Part shown: positions 45,932-54,430 of the stretch, piece after piece
Layout: each line of letters opens with the position of its first letter
Numbering within the stretch: position 1 is the first letter of the stretch
Notes under the pieces: model-generated
The model's input: only the letters and a program-made list of their open reading frames with translations
Told to the model about the DNA's origin: nothing
Databases searched by the model: none
NCBI GenBank assembly: GCA_016706225.1
Contig: JADJKB010000016.1
Span: 1-64,000 of the forward strand
Length of the DNA: 64,000 bases
Reading direction: 5' to 3'
Origin: Myxococcales bacterium
GTDB lineage: Bacteria; Myxococcota_A; Polyangia; Polyangiales; Polyangiaceae
Translations under genes and position numbers: made by a program

Positions 45932-47737
45932 TCATTCGGCCTTGTGTTCGCTGGGCGTGAGGAACATGCCGCACTTGGGACAGCGCGACGGCTTGGTGTC
46001 CGTGACCTCGGCGTGCATCGGGCACGAATACTGCGGAGGCTGCTCCGCGGTGGCCTTCGGGCGCGCTGGGACTCGCTGGGGCGCAGGGGCGGCTCGGCTG
46101 CTCGTTGGCGTGGGCACGGCGACCGATGGGGCGGCACTCGGCATCGGGGCCACCGACGCGGTGGCGGCCGGCGCGGACAAAGCGGCGAGCGAGGCCCGGA
46201 GTCGTGACTCGGAGTCGACCAAGAAGTTCGCGCGGACCACTACCTTCTCCCCTTCGGTGAGACCGGAGAGGACCTCGACGCCACTGCCGTCAGAATCGCC
46301 GAGGGAGACCTGGCGTGGCTCGAACCTGCCGGCTTGCAGCGCGACGAACACCACCTTCCGGCTGCCCGAATCGATCACCGCGTCTTCGGGGATCCGTAGG
46401 CCGTCCCGCTCGGCGTTCTCGAGCACGACTTCGCCGAACATCGCCGGCTTGAGATCCCCGTTTGCGTTGGCGAACTCCAGGCGAAGCTTCACGGTGCGCG
46501 TGACCGGATCGAGCACCGGATCCAAGAAGGTCGCGCTGCCCTCGAAGACCCGGTTTGGGTACGCCTTCAGCGTGAGTTTGGCTTGCATGCCGAGTTTGAC
46601 GCGATGCAGATCGCTCTCGTAGATATCCGCCAGCACCCACACACGCGACAGATCCGCGATCTCGTAGGGCATGGCGCCTTCGTCGAGCTTCATGCCCTCG
46701 ACGACGTCTTTCTTGATGACGACGCCCGCGATCGGTGAGTGAAACGTGAGCGTCTTCAGGGGCTTCCCTTCTTGCTCGAGGCGCCGGATCGCGGACTTCG
46801 GGACGTCCCAGAGCTCCAGCTTTCGCCGGGATGCCGCGATCAATCCGGCGCTGTCGACGGAGAAGGCCGAGGCGGCGCCCTGCGACTTCCGGGTGGACAG
46901 GGCGATCCGATACTCTTCTTGGGCAGCGAGGAGCTCGGGGCTGTACCCGGTGAAGAGAGCGGCGCCCTTCCGCACCGGCTTGCCGACGAAGTCGACGTAG
47001 ACCCTCTCGACGTAGACCGGAACTTTGACGTTGACATGCCGCACCCGCGTTTCGTCGGTCGCGACCCGCCCGACCGTGCGAAAGCTGCCACTCACTTTGC
47101 CGCGCGTGACGGCCACGGTCTTGAGTCCGATGAGCTGCTGCCGCGAAGGGTCGATGTCGACCGTGGCGAGCCCCTCGACCGACGGCGCGTCGTTGGCAAC
47201 GTCGTCGTCCGCGTAGACCGGAATGAAGTCCATGCCCATCTCGTCCTTTCGGGGCACGGGTGAGGTCTGTTTTGGATCCATCGGGGAGCGGTAGAACTTG
47301 ATCGTCTTGTTCCCGGAGGCGGCCGCAGAGCCTGCGGGGCCCATCTTCACCAGTTTCATGCCGCAAATCGGGCAGTCCCCCGGATGGTCCTGCACGATGG
47401 TCGGGTGCATCGGACACTGGTACTGCGCCGTGGTCGCATCATCCGATGCGTCCGAAGCGTGAGGGCGGTGCGCGATGAAGTAGCCGCCAACACCCGCCAC
47501 GGCAGCCGAGAGCAGCGCAACGAGTATCAGGCTGAACCAGCCGAAGGTCCGCGGCGGGCGCGGGCTGCCCGCAGCCACCGGAGGGGGAGGCGGGGGCTCG
47601 GGAGGGACGGGCTCGCGCGGCGCAGCGTCCGGCGCGGCAGCCTCGGGCTTCGCAGCCTCGCGGGGAAGGGAAGGCTCGCGTGGCGCGTCGGGGTCCGGCG
47701 GCTCGGTTCCTGGTGCGGCAGGAGGCGGAGTGCTCAT
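45932..47737 (-). CDS. cusB: Efflux adaptor 2 with three metal-binding modules
   Basis: 601 residues, intact. Pro-rich cytoplasmic N-terminus (1-65), TM 66-88, then heavy-metal-binding domain 1 at about 107-129 (YQCPMHPTIVQDHPGDCPIC), a second degenerate module (FYRSPMDPKQTS then DEMGMDFIPVY), the adaptor barrel-sandwich/hairpin/beta-barrel (VYVERVYVDFVGKPVRKGA), and a C-terminal module (YSCPMHAEVTDTKPSRCPKC). Modules at both ends are unusual. The start overlaps the tolC stop. Likely hands Cu/Ag or Zn to pump 2. Confidence 0.92.
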   Translation of the reverse strand: MSTPPPAAPGTEPPDPDAPREPSLPREAAKPEAAAPDAAPREPVPPEPPPPPPVAAGSPRPPRTFGWFSLILVALLSAAVAGVGGYFIAHRPHASDASDDATTAQYQCPMHPTIVQDHPGDCPICGMKLVKMGPAGSAAASGNKTIKFYRSPMDPKQTSPVPRKDEMGMDFIPVYADDDVANDAPSVEGLATVDIDPSRQQLIGLKTVAVTRGKVSGSFRTVGRVATDETRVRHVNVKVPVYVERVYVDFVGKPVRKGAALFTGYSPELLAAQEEYRIALSTRKSQGAASAFSVDSAGLIAASRRKLELWDVPKSAIRRLEQEGKPLKTLTFHSPIAGVVIKKDVVEGMKLDEGAMPYEIADLSRVWVLADIYESDLHRVKLGMQAKLTLKAYPNRVFEGSATFLDPVLDPVTRTVKLRLEFANANGDLKPAMFGEVVLENAERDGLRIPEDAVIDSGSRKVVFVALQAGRFEPRQVSLGDSDGSGVEVLSGLTEGEKVVVRANFLVDSESRLRASLAALSAPAATASVAPMPSAAPSVAVPTPTSSRAAPAPQRVPARPKATAEQPPQYSCPMHAEVTDTKPSRCPKCGMFLTPSEHKAE

Positions 47738-49175
47738 CGCCCCCTCGTTTCCATCGTGGCGAATGGAACGCGGCCGAGCGTACGGTCCAACCTCGCGCGC
47801 CGCTTGCCGAGCTCAGCGACAGCGGCGTGGAGTGACAGCTCGGCATCTCGTAGGTTTCGCTCGCCGTCCACGACCGCCAGGAAGCTCGTTCGCCCGGGCG
47901 CGAAGTCGGCGCGTGCCGCCGTCACCTGCGCTCTGGCGACGGGCAGCACTCTCCCCTCCAGGATCTTCACGACCCGGATGGTCTCGACTAGACGCTGGCG
48001 CGCTACGCTCACCTCGACGCGGATGCGGTCCATCAGTCTCGCGCCCTCCGCTCGCACCTCCGCTATGCGCGCCTCCGCCTCGTCCAGCGCTCCACCGCGC
48101 CGCCCGCGTTGCAGCGGGATAGGCGCCGAAATGCCCAGCATCAACCGACTGTCGGGCATGACCATGGTGTTGTACGAGGCCATCAGCGTGAAGTCCGGGT
48201 AGTACTCCCGCTCCGCATAGCGTGAGAGAGATTCGGCGGACCGCACTCGTGCGCGCAGCGCATGGAGCTCCGGGCTCGCAGCGAGCGCGATACGGATTAA
48301 CTCCGCCTCCGAGGGAGGCGCCTCCAGACTCAGCGCGAAAGCGCTCGCGGGCGGCGGCAGGGGTTCGTTCGGGTTGCGGTGCAAGAGTCCGTTTAGGCTC
48401 GCGATGATGGCCCCGCGATCCGAGCCCAGCGTCGCGTCCTGCTCGACGAGCCGTGAGAGCTCCACCTCCGCTTGCAGCGGATCCTGGAGCGACGCCCGAC
48501 CCACCGAGAGCAGAGCCTCGGCGTTGCTCTTGAGCTCTTGCAGCAGATGCTGATGGTGCTCGTTCACCTCCAACGAGCGGTGGACCAGATAGTAGTCGTC
48601 GAAGAGCAGCGAAGCCTCGAGCGCGGTCTCGGCTCCGTGGCGCGCACGTCGTGTCGAGCCGCATCGCTCTCGCGCTCGGCGCCCTCGCCGAGGCTGGCGC
48701 GCTTTCCGGGCCAAGGGAATCGCTGACTCAGTTGCACGGTCTGTCCGAACGTGCCCGTGCCGATGGTCCCGGGAGCGAACCCGTACGCGAGCTCCGGGTC
48801 GTCGAGGGCAGACACCTGCGCGCGGCGCGCGCGAGCTGCGCGCAGAGCTTGCCGGCGAGCCACGATCTCCGGATTGCGCGCGATTACTGCTCGAATCAGC
48901 GCCGCACGCGAGAGAACGCGGCCGCTGTCGGGTCGTGGTCCCGCCGCCGCGCCGCCCTCGCTTTGTTTGGCCGCGTCGCCGCTACTCGAAGCAGACGACC
49001 CAGGCTCGGCCGCCCACTGCGCTGGTTCGGGTGTTGCGGGCGGCGCCTCGGTCAGCTCGCCTGCTGAAAGCGACGGGCTCCGGCCATCGGCAGCGTGGCG
49101 GGTCGGAACGCACGCCACGATCAGAGCACAAATACCCAGCGATAGAGCCCGAAGGCGACGACACGTGTTGACCAT
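47734..49175 (-). CDS. TolC-family lipoprotein 2, frameshifted
   Basis: About 480 residues. Lipoprotein signal MVNTCRRLRALSLGICALIV then ACVPTRH; first OEP repeat with VIARNPEIVARRQALRAARA and TVQLSQRFPWPGKRASLGEG; the frame breaks near 48640, and continues with ASLLFDDYYLVHRSLEVNEH and the second repeat. ATG 49175, not the open-frame start at 49226, because the sigma-54 promoter is between them. First gene of efflux operon 2. Confidence 0.86.
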
Positions 49176-49203
49176 TCGGAGATGCTCTGCGAACCCGCGT
49201 TGT

Positions 49204-49218
49204 GCAAGCGGCGGACCA
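49204..49218 (-). promoter_or_regulatory. sigma-54 promoter of efflux operon 2
   Basis: TGGTCC-GCCGC-TTGC, followed by A, on the minus strand. Predicted start 49192, a 16-nt leader to the ATG at 49175. Tandem operators lie about 175-210 bp upstream. Confidence 0.68.
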
Positions 49219-49393
49219 GCACTCACGAGAACGCGGGCTCGGCCGCATGACCCGCGGTGTCCTCCGCGGCGAGCGGGCTGGCATTTGCGGGCAAGCCACG
49301 CGAATGTGGACAGAACTCGGATTCCGAGGTCCGCTGCGCGCCGCGAGCGCGACCCGCGGAGGTTGTCCAGGGCGGCGTCAGCGGGCTTGAAAT

Positions 49394-49439
49394 GTGACTG
49401 AACAGGTCATACCGAGACCGTTTGGGTCACGCGGTGACC
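49394..49439. promoter_or_regulatory. Tandem operator array upstream of efflux operon 2
   Basis: Palindromes at 49394-49410 (GTGACT-N5-GGTCAT) and 49414-49430 (GAGACC-N5-GGTCAC), plus a third left half-site GTGACC at 49434, all in 20-bp register. The longest array of the motif in the window. Confidence 0.75.
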
Positions 49440-49475
49440 TGGTGCGGGAAAGTTGGACGACGCACCCGGTTACGC

Positions 49476-50750
49476 TCAGACGATGACCCGCGAGACGGCT
49501 TCGATCGCCTTGAGCCCGGCGCCGAAGCGTGCCATCGCCTCCCGGTTCTTTTCGAGCTCGCTGTACGGAAGATATCGGACGTGCAGATCTGCGACGCGAC
49601 GAAACGCTGGCCGCAGGAGCTGCGCTCGCACCTCGTCCTCGCGGCTGTCCGGGGCCACCAGATACAACGAGTGCGTCGCGTCTCCGGAGCCGCCCAGCGC
49701 CAGATCCAGCAGCCGCACGATGCCCGAGTAAATCGACGTCGTGTGCTCGACTTCGAAGGCAGCCCGCACCTTTCCGGACTCCGGATCCAGCCACAACACG
49801 TCGATCAGTCGCACGGCGTCAGCGCCGGGCGTGCCCATCACCTCCGGCGACAAGGCCTCCAGGCAACCGTCACCCAACCTGCCGCCCCCAAACGGCCGAT
49901 TGCGATCGTTCGACGCAATCCATACGTCGAACGCGAGCGCGCGGCCCAGGTCGCGCAGCCATCCCTGCACTTCGGTGTGGGTGCGATCGCTCTGGCTGGC
50001 TGCTGCGTGGGTCCTGCGCTCCCGAGCCGTCTCCTCGCGAACTTTCGCCAGGTCGGCCTCCCAGGCTTTCCTTGCGGCTTCGTCGCCGTCCCGCGGAGGT
50101 GGCGCGTAGCGCCCGGCCCCGACATCGAACAACAAACCGCCGACCGCGCCGAGGTCATTGGACAGCAGAGCGCGATATTCGGTGTTCAACCGGAGAACTC
50201 CCGCTCGCATCGCCAGGTACTCCTGCCACGAGCCGAGCTTCACGCGTGCTCCCGTCAGGGCGTTGTAGCCCTTGACGATCGCGGTGTTGAACGGAGGCAT
50301 CTCGGTGGGGTGCAGGAAGTAGAGGAGATTCGCGACAGCCGGACCGAGCCCCTTGATCCGCTTGTGGTCGAGTTGCTGAATGGCCAGCACCAAAGCGTCG
50401 CCGCCCGAGCAACAGACGCAGGTCGACAAAAAAGCACCGAAAGCTCGCTGGTTATCGGGTGACTCGTAGATGTCCGGGATCCGCAGCTTGGGCTTCCACA
50501 GGAACGCGTGGTCGGCGCCACGAAAAATCTGGCGCTGCTCTGCAATCGAGCCGACGACCGTCTCGAGTGAAGAGCCCCGGTACGCGTTGCCGAAGGTCCC
50601 CGTCTCGATTTCGCGCACGACCTCAGCAATCCCGCGGCGGATCGAGCGGAAGTTCTTCAGCCGCTCCTCCCACAGGAACCAGCCAAGGTACGCGCCGGAC
50701 GGATCTTGGCGCCAGCGTTCGATCAGCGCGCGGAGCGGCGGTGCGGACAC
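49476..50750 (-). CDS. Predicted PD-(D/E)xK-type nuclease-like protein
   Basis: About 424 residues from a GTG at 50750. The C-terminal part has a nuclease-like core: KVRAAFEVEHTTSIYSGIVR followed by LYLVAPDSREDEVRAQL, where the ExEHTTSIYSG pattern is found in restriction-endonuclease-like proteins. The N-terminal part is helical (WFLWEERLKNFRSIRRGIAE; FLSTCVCCSGGDALVLAIQQ). An identical function cannot be assigned. It follows the Lys/Glu-rich lipoprotein by 73 bases on the same strand. Confidence 0.65.
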   Translation of the reverse strand: MSAPPLRALIERWRQDPSGAYLGWFLWEERLKNFRSIRRGIAEVVREIETGTFGNAYRGSSLETVVGSIAEQRQIFRGADHAFLWKPKLRIPDIYESPDNQRAFGAFLSTCVCCSGGDALVLAIQQLDHKRIKGLGPAVANLLYFLHPTEMPPFNTAIVKGYNALTGARVKLGSWQEYLAMRAGVLRLNTEYRALLSNDLGAVGGLLFDVGAGRYAPPPRDGDEAARKAWEADLAKVREETARERRTHAAASQSDRTHTEVQGWLRDLGRALAFDVWIASNDRNRPFGGGRLGDGCLEALSPEVMGTPGADAVRLIDVLWLDPESGKVRAAFEVEHTTSIYSGIVRLLDLALGGSGDATHSLYLVAPDSREDEVRAQLLRPAFRRVADLHVRYLPYSELEKNREAMARFGAGLKAIEAVSRVIV

Positions 50751-50823
50751 GACCGCAGAGTAATCGCCTTTCTCCCGCCGTGCTGGGTGGGCGCAGACGG
50801 TGCCGGGCCCGGCATGCGAGGAG

Positions 50824-51045
50824 TCAGTGATGGTCGTGTCCGCCGGACGACTTCTCGGGTTTCTCCGGCTTCTCGGGCCGCTCCGACTTTTCTGATTTCT
50901 CGGCTCTCTCGACCGGCTCCCGGGCGGCTCGTTCCCTTGGATCGACGCGGTCATGGTCGCCGGCGTTTTTTGCGCCAGAGCCGCCTCCGCAGGCAGTGGC
51001 AAGCGCGGTGGCGAGCAAGGCCATTGCCCAGATCGATTGTTTCAT
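50824..51045 (-). CDS. Small charged lipoprotein
   Basis: 73 residues: MKQSIWAMALLATALATAC, then Gly/Ser, and an EKSEKSERPEKPEKPEKSSG region ending GGHDHH. Low-complexity Lys/Glu/Pro with a terminal His pair, in the style of the tails on the ATPase and DUF4395 protein. GGAGAG precedes the ATG. Confidence 0.75.
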   Translation of the reverse strand: MKQSIWAMALLATALATACGGGSGAKNAGDHDRVDPRERAAREPVERAEKSEKSERPEKPEKPEKSSGGHDHH

Positions 51046-51090
51046 GGTCGTTCTCTCCGTCGTGTCGGGACGCCCGACGCGACGGCACAC

Positions 51091-51105
51091 GCAAGTGCCG
51101 TACCG
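51091..51105 (-). promoter_or_regulatory. sigma-54 promoter of small charged lipoprotein
   Basis: CGGTAC-GGCAC-TTGC on the minus strand, full match. Predicted start 51079, a 33-nt leader. A perfect operator lies 55 bp upstream. Confidence 0.75.
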
Positions 51106-51159
51106 ACAACGTGCGCGGGCACACACGTTGGGGCAACGCTGCGTTGCCCTCGGCCCGGC

Positions 51160-51176
51160 GTGACCGCCGCGGTCAC
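51160..51176. promoter_or_regulatory. Perfect GTGACC-N5-GGTCAC operator
   Basis: The full arms plus a symmetric centre (GCCGC) make the whole 17-mer palindromic. Single copy. Confidence 0.75.
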
Positions 51177-51202
51177 GCCAGCGCAAAAGGCGGGCCCATC
51201 GA

Positions 51203-51670
51203 TCACACCCCGCGCCGCCGGGAGATCCCGAGGCCTTGCAGATTGGCCACGAGTCGTCGGAGACACTCGTCCTCACAGTCGTCGAGCTCTGAGCTGTAGT
51301 CGGTGCGATGGCGCACTTCGATCACGAGCTCCACTTCGCCAGCTGCCCCCGTCGAGCCGTAGTAGTGGAGTGAGTGATCGAAGGGGCGCACGACGAAGCG
51401 GGCTCCCCACTTGGCGCGGGGGAGTGACGCGTGGGCCAGCTCGCCCAGGTCGCTCCAGATCGCCTGGCACTTCGTACAACCGGGCTGCAGCATTCGCACG
51501 CCGACGGGATAGAGACCAATGAGCGACACGTCGTAGCCGATCGTTCGTCCGCCACCGGAGGTCGGAATTCGAGCGGGCCAGACCTCGTACACGACCGAGT
51601 GCTCGGCGACGATCCTGGTGAGCCGTTGTTTCCTCTGTGGGTGGAGCTGTGCCGAGCAGTCGTCGTTCAT
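51203..51670 (-). CDS. Hypothetical protein with CxxC
   Basis: 155 residues, no signal or TM. MNDDCSAQLHPQRKQRLTRI, a beta-rich middle (RIVAEHSVVYEVWPARIPTS; TIGYDVSLIGLYPVG), a PGCTKCQ site, RFVVRPFDHSLHYYG and an acidic Cys-pair end (DDCEDECLRR). Possibly zinc-binding. No family recognised. No promoter motif found directly upstream. Confidence 0.62.
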   Translation of the reverse strand: MNDDCSAQLHPQRKQRLTRIVAEHSVVYEVWPARIPTSGGGRTIGYDVSLIGLYPVGVRMLQPGCTKCQAIWSDLGELAHASLPRAKWGARFVVRPFDHSLHYYGSTGAAGEVELVIEVRHRTDYSSELDDCEDECLRRLVANLQGLGISRRRGV

Positions 51671-51794
51671 GGGGTTCTATCCTGCGTTCCGCTCGCGAGA
51701 CGGAGCTTCTTCGCGTCCACTCCGAATGAGCAGATTCCGTGCCGCCGATGACGTGCTCGGCCGGCTCTGCGTCCCCGCGAGCTCGCGGGGCGCT

Positions 51795-51809
51795 TGGCAC
51801 GAGCATTGC
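51795..51809 (+). promoter_or_regulatory. sigma-54 promoter of lipoprotein paralogue 4
   Basis: TGGCAC-GAGCA-TTGC, exact consensus. Predicted start 51821, a 20-nt leader with AAAGGAAA before the ATG at 51841. Confidence 0.8.
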
Positions 51810-51840
51810 GACGCCAAAGCCGAGACGAAAGGAAACAGCC

Positions 51841-52578
51841 ATGTTCCAGCGATCAGCAATGGGTGTGATGGTGGGTGTGTTCTTGGTTGGCTGCGCATCG
51901 ACACCAGGCGCGGGCGCGCACGACATGAGCGCGGTCGAGCATGCGGCGCAGGCTGATCGGGAAGAGAAAGCCGCGCGTGCCCACGAAGAGCGCTACGACC
52001 CGGGCGCTTCGACCAACAAGAACGGATGCTCCGACCCCGCCGTACGTGAGCCATTCGACGTATGTTGGGGCTGGGTTGCCAACCCGACCGAGCAGCATCT
52101 CGCACAGGCGGAGCTCCACCGTAAACATGCCGCCGACCATCGGGCCGCGTCCGACGCGCTGCGCCGTGCCGAAGCCCAATCGTGCGCCGGCCTCGCAGTT
52201 GGTGATCGCGACGTGAGTCCGTTCGCCCATACCGAGGACATCGCGGGCGTCGAGAGACTCACTGTTCCGGATCTGGCCGGCGACACCGCAGCGGACGCGG
52301 ACAAGACGGTTGGCGCGGTGATTACGTTTCGCGCCGTGTCGGGGATGACGGCGGAGTGGCTTCAGCGTGTCATCGACTGCCATCTCGCGCGCAACGCAGC
52401 CCTCGGTCATGTTGCGCCCGAAATGCCGGATTGCCCGCTGGTTCTCCGGGGCGTTTCGGCCAAAGTGGCATCAACCGGCGTCGGGTTCGCCGTCAGTGTG
52501 CAGGCCGCCGATCGCGCGACGGCCAGGGAAGTCCTCGCCCGCGCCGAGCGACTGGCGAGCGCCGCGAAGAGGCGCTGA
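51841..52578 (+). CDS. DMS-family lipoprotein, paralogue 4
   Basis: 245-residue lipoprotein: signal MFQRSAMGVMVGVFLVGC, HDMSAVEHAAQADREEKAA, ERYDPGASTNKNGC, WVANPTEQHLAQAELHRKHA, DHRAASDALRRAEAQSC, DRDVSPFAH, then the FRAVSGMTAEWLQRVIDCHL and MPDCPLVLRGVSAKV blocks shared with paralogue 2. An intact and complete member, best for defining the family. It ends next to the FAD oxidoreductase copy 2 (convergent). Confidence 0.83.
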   Translation: MFQRSAMGVMVGVFLVGCASTPGAGAHDMSAVEHAAQADREEKAARAHEERYDPGASTNKNGCSDPAVREPFDVCWGWVANPTEQHLAQAELHRKHAADHRAASDALRRAEAQSCAGLAVGDRDVSPFAHTEDIAGVERLTVPDLAGDTAADADKTVGAVITFRAVSGMTAEWLQRVIDCHLARNAALGHVAPEMPDCPLVLRGVSAKVASTGVGFAVSVQAADRATAREVLARAERLASAAKRR

Positions 52579-52579
52579 G

Positions 52580-53750
52580 TTACGACGTATCTTCGTCGAG
52601 TGCCCGACTTCTCACGCTGTCGCTCTCAGCGTCGTGCTGGCACCGGCACCAGGTGCACGCGCAACCTTCGACCACACACGCCGCCACCGGAGGCTTCAGT
52701 CGTGCCCATCGGCGTGCCAGCGGAAACAGGCTGAGCTTCCACCACGACGGGGCGTAAAGCCGGTGAAGCCAGGATCTCAGATCGGAGGAGCGCGCCGCGA
52801 GCGCGAGCGCCACCAAGTAGCCCAGCTTCCCGACGTGATTGACGATGTAGCGATTGACGACCGAAGTCCTCAGAAGGCCGCCGAGCCGCGCTTCCCAGGC
52901 AGGGTCGTAGGCGGCCGGGTCTGCATCGACGAGTGCGCGCCCCGCCAGGTGACCCGAGAGCATCGCGTAGCGCATCCCGAAGCCCCAGAGTGCATCCTGG
53001 AATCCGGCTGCCTCCCCGACATAGAGGAGCTTGCCTCGTGTCGCCTGGCAGGGGACATGGGCGTTCGCCCGACCCCCAAAGCGCCTGACATCCGTCATCG
53101 GGATCCCAACATGGGATTTGTAGAACTCGACGGTGCGCTCGAGATAGGTGCGCTCCGAGTGAAAGTCCTCGAACAGCACGGTCGCGAGCGTGCCACGCCC
53201 GGCATGCACGATGAGATAGGCGTAGCCCTTTGGGGCGAGCTCGTCCGACACGACCCCGTAGGCGCCATCCGCCGCCGATGTCTCGAACACGTACCCGACC
53301 GCTATGGCGTCCGTCGAGCGCGGACCCTCGGCGACGATACCTCCTGCTTCGAGAGTGCGAACTCGATCCGAGAATCGAAGCTCGGCCCCGAGCCGGACGG
53401 CCTGCTCGGCGAGGGACGCGTCGAGCGTCCCCGGTCCCGTCCCGCGTTTCACCAGATAAAGCAGCGGCGTGCTGGAGCGCACTGATCGCTGTCGACCCCT
53501 CGGCCCGAACAGCACGAGCTCCCGGAACGGTGCGGCGTCGAACTCCGGCTCGATCCCGATGCCGGCGAGGCTCTTCGAGAACGTCGCCGTCGTGGGTCCA
53601 GTTCTCGATACCCTGGTAGTCGCCGTGAAATCGCATCCCGACGCCCGGTTGGCGCTCGTGGACCACGGCCCGCCCGCCCGCGCGAGCGATGGTGATCGCG
53701 GCGGCCAGTCCCGCAGGCCCGGCACCGGAGATGTGGATCGCGTCGGACAT
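52580..53750 (-). CDS. FAD-dependent oxidoreductase copy 2, frameshifted
   Basis: Near-identical to 22130-23299: MSDAIHISGAGPAGLAAAIT, HERQPGVGMRFHGDYQGIEN, VGEAAGFQDALWGFGMRYAM and the CVVEGCACTWCRC tail. A single extra C in GAGCCTCGCC near 53570, against GAGCTCGCC in copy 1, breaks the frame; removing it gives about 390 residues. ATG 53750, three bases after the predicted mRNA start. The substitutions that separate the copies are mostly conservative, so both were probably functional recently. Confidence 0.82.
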
Positions 53751-53764
53751 CGGACGGGTCGTCA

Positions 53765-53779
53765 GCAACGAGCGTGCCC
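53765..53779 (-). promoter_or_regulatory. sigma-54 promoter of FAD oxidoreductase copy 2
   Basis: GGGCAC-GCTCG-TTGC, followed by T, on the minus strand. Predicted start 53753. It is at the same distance from the start codon as in copy 1, so the promoter was duplicated with the gene. Confidence 0.75.
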
Positions 53780-53820
53780 GCGACCGATTTCGGTCTGGAG
53801 CACGTGAAACGAGCCTCGAG

Positions 53821-53858
53821 GTGACCCGCGACGTCACGGGCGTGACTCGTCGAGTCAC
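53821..53858. promoter_or_regulatory. Tandem operator between divergent sigma-54 promoters
   Basis: Palindromes 53821-53837 (GTGACC-N5-CGTCAC) and 53842-53858 (GTGACT-N5-AGTCAC), 21 bp apart. It serves the FAD oxidoreductase (minus) and the small membrane gene at 53984 (plus). Confidence 0.76.
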
Positions 53859-53941
53859 ACCGAGCGGCTGCGGGCGCGAAGGGTCCCTCCGATTTCGCCT
53901 GCGGGCTTCGGTGCCGCCGCTGGCTGGCGCGGACTTCGACT

Positions 53942-53956
53942 TGGTACGACGAGTGC
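53942..53956 (+). promoter_or_regulatory. sigma-54 promoter of DUF5676-like gene
   Basis: TGGTAC-GACGA-GTGC, followed by A. Predicted start 53968, a 16-nt leader with AAAGGAAA before the ATG at 53984. Confidence 0.75.
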
Positions 53957-53983
53957 AGAGTGTATCCCTGAAAGGAAAAACCC

Positions 53984-54280
53984 ATGAAGCTAGACGTCAA
54001 GGCGCTCACCCTCGCAACGGCGCTGGTCACGGCCTCGCTCTACGCCCTTTGCGCGATAGTTGTCGCACTGTTTCCGGGACCGAGCCTCGCGATGTTCGCC
54101 GCCATCATGCACGCGAACCTTGGGACCTTGTCCTGGGCCATGGACATCGGCACGGTGGGCACGGGGCTGGTCTGCACGACAGCTCTCGCATCCCTCATCG
54201 TCTATGCCGTTGGCTGGACCTACAATCGGCTGAGCGAGCGCGGAGCACTGCGCGACGGCCGTGCCCTCCCACAGAGTTGA
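53984..54280 (+). CDS. DUF5676-like two-TM membrane protein
   Basis: 98 residues. MKLDVKALTLATALVTASLY, TM1, a FPGPSLAMFAAIMHAN loop, then TM2 (VGTGLVCTTALASLIVYAVG) and WTYNRLSERG. The MKL.VKAL.LA start and the (Y/W)NRL end fit DUF5676 proteins, which often lie in metal-resistance loci. Function unknown. Confidence 0.72.
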   Translation: MKLDVKALTLATALVTASLYALCAIVVALFPGPSLAMFAAIMHANLGTLSWAMDIGTVGTGLVCTTALASLIVYAVGWTYNRLSERGALRDGRALPQS

Positions 54281-54298
54281 ATTGCCCGGCCGCAGCGC

Positions 54299-54335
54299 GT
54301 GACCACGGCGACCACCGTGTGACCGAGTCCGTCAC
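54299..54335. promoter_or_regulatory. Tandem operator upstream of YVTN propeller gene
   Basis: Sites 54299-54315 (GTGACC-N5-GACCAC, right arm weak) and 54319-54335 (GTGACC-N5-CGTCAC), 20 bp apart. No convincing sigma-54 element was found before the ATG at 54431; GGGCACGGCTCGCC near 54385 is the nearest candidate. Confidence 0.65.
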
Positions 54336-54430
54336 GAGGCGAGGGTGTGTCATGACGGCTGTCATGCGGATGAACGATCACCCGGGCACGGCTCGCCATC
54401 GTTCACTATAGAGCGCGGCGGAGGTAGCTC

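Noticed and set aside
52367..53485. Plus-strand frame of 372 codons
   Set aside because: Antisense to FAD oxidoreductase copy 2. A matching shadow occurs opposite copy 1, as expected from duplication rather than selection.
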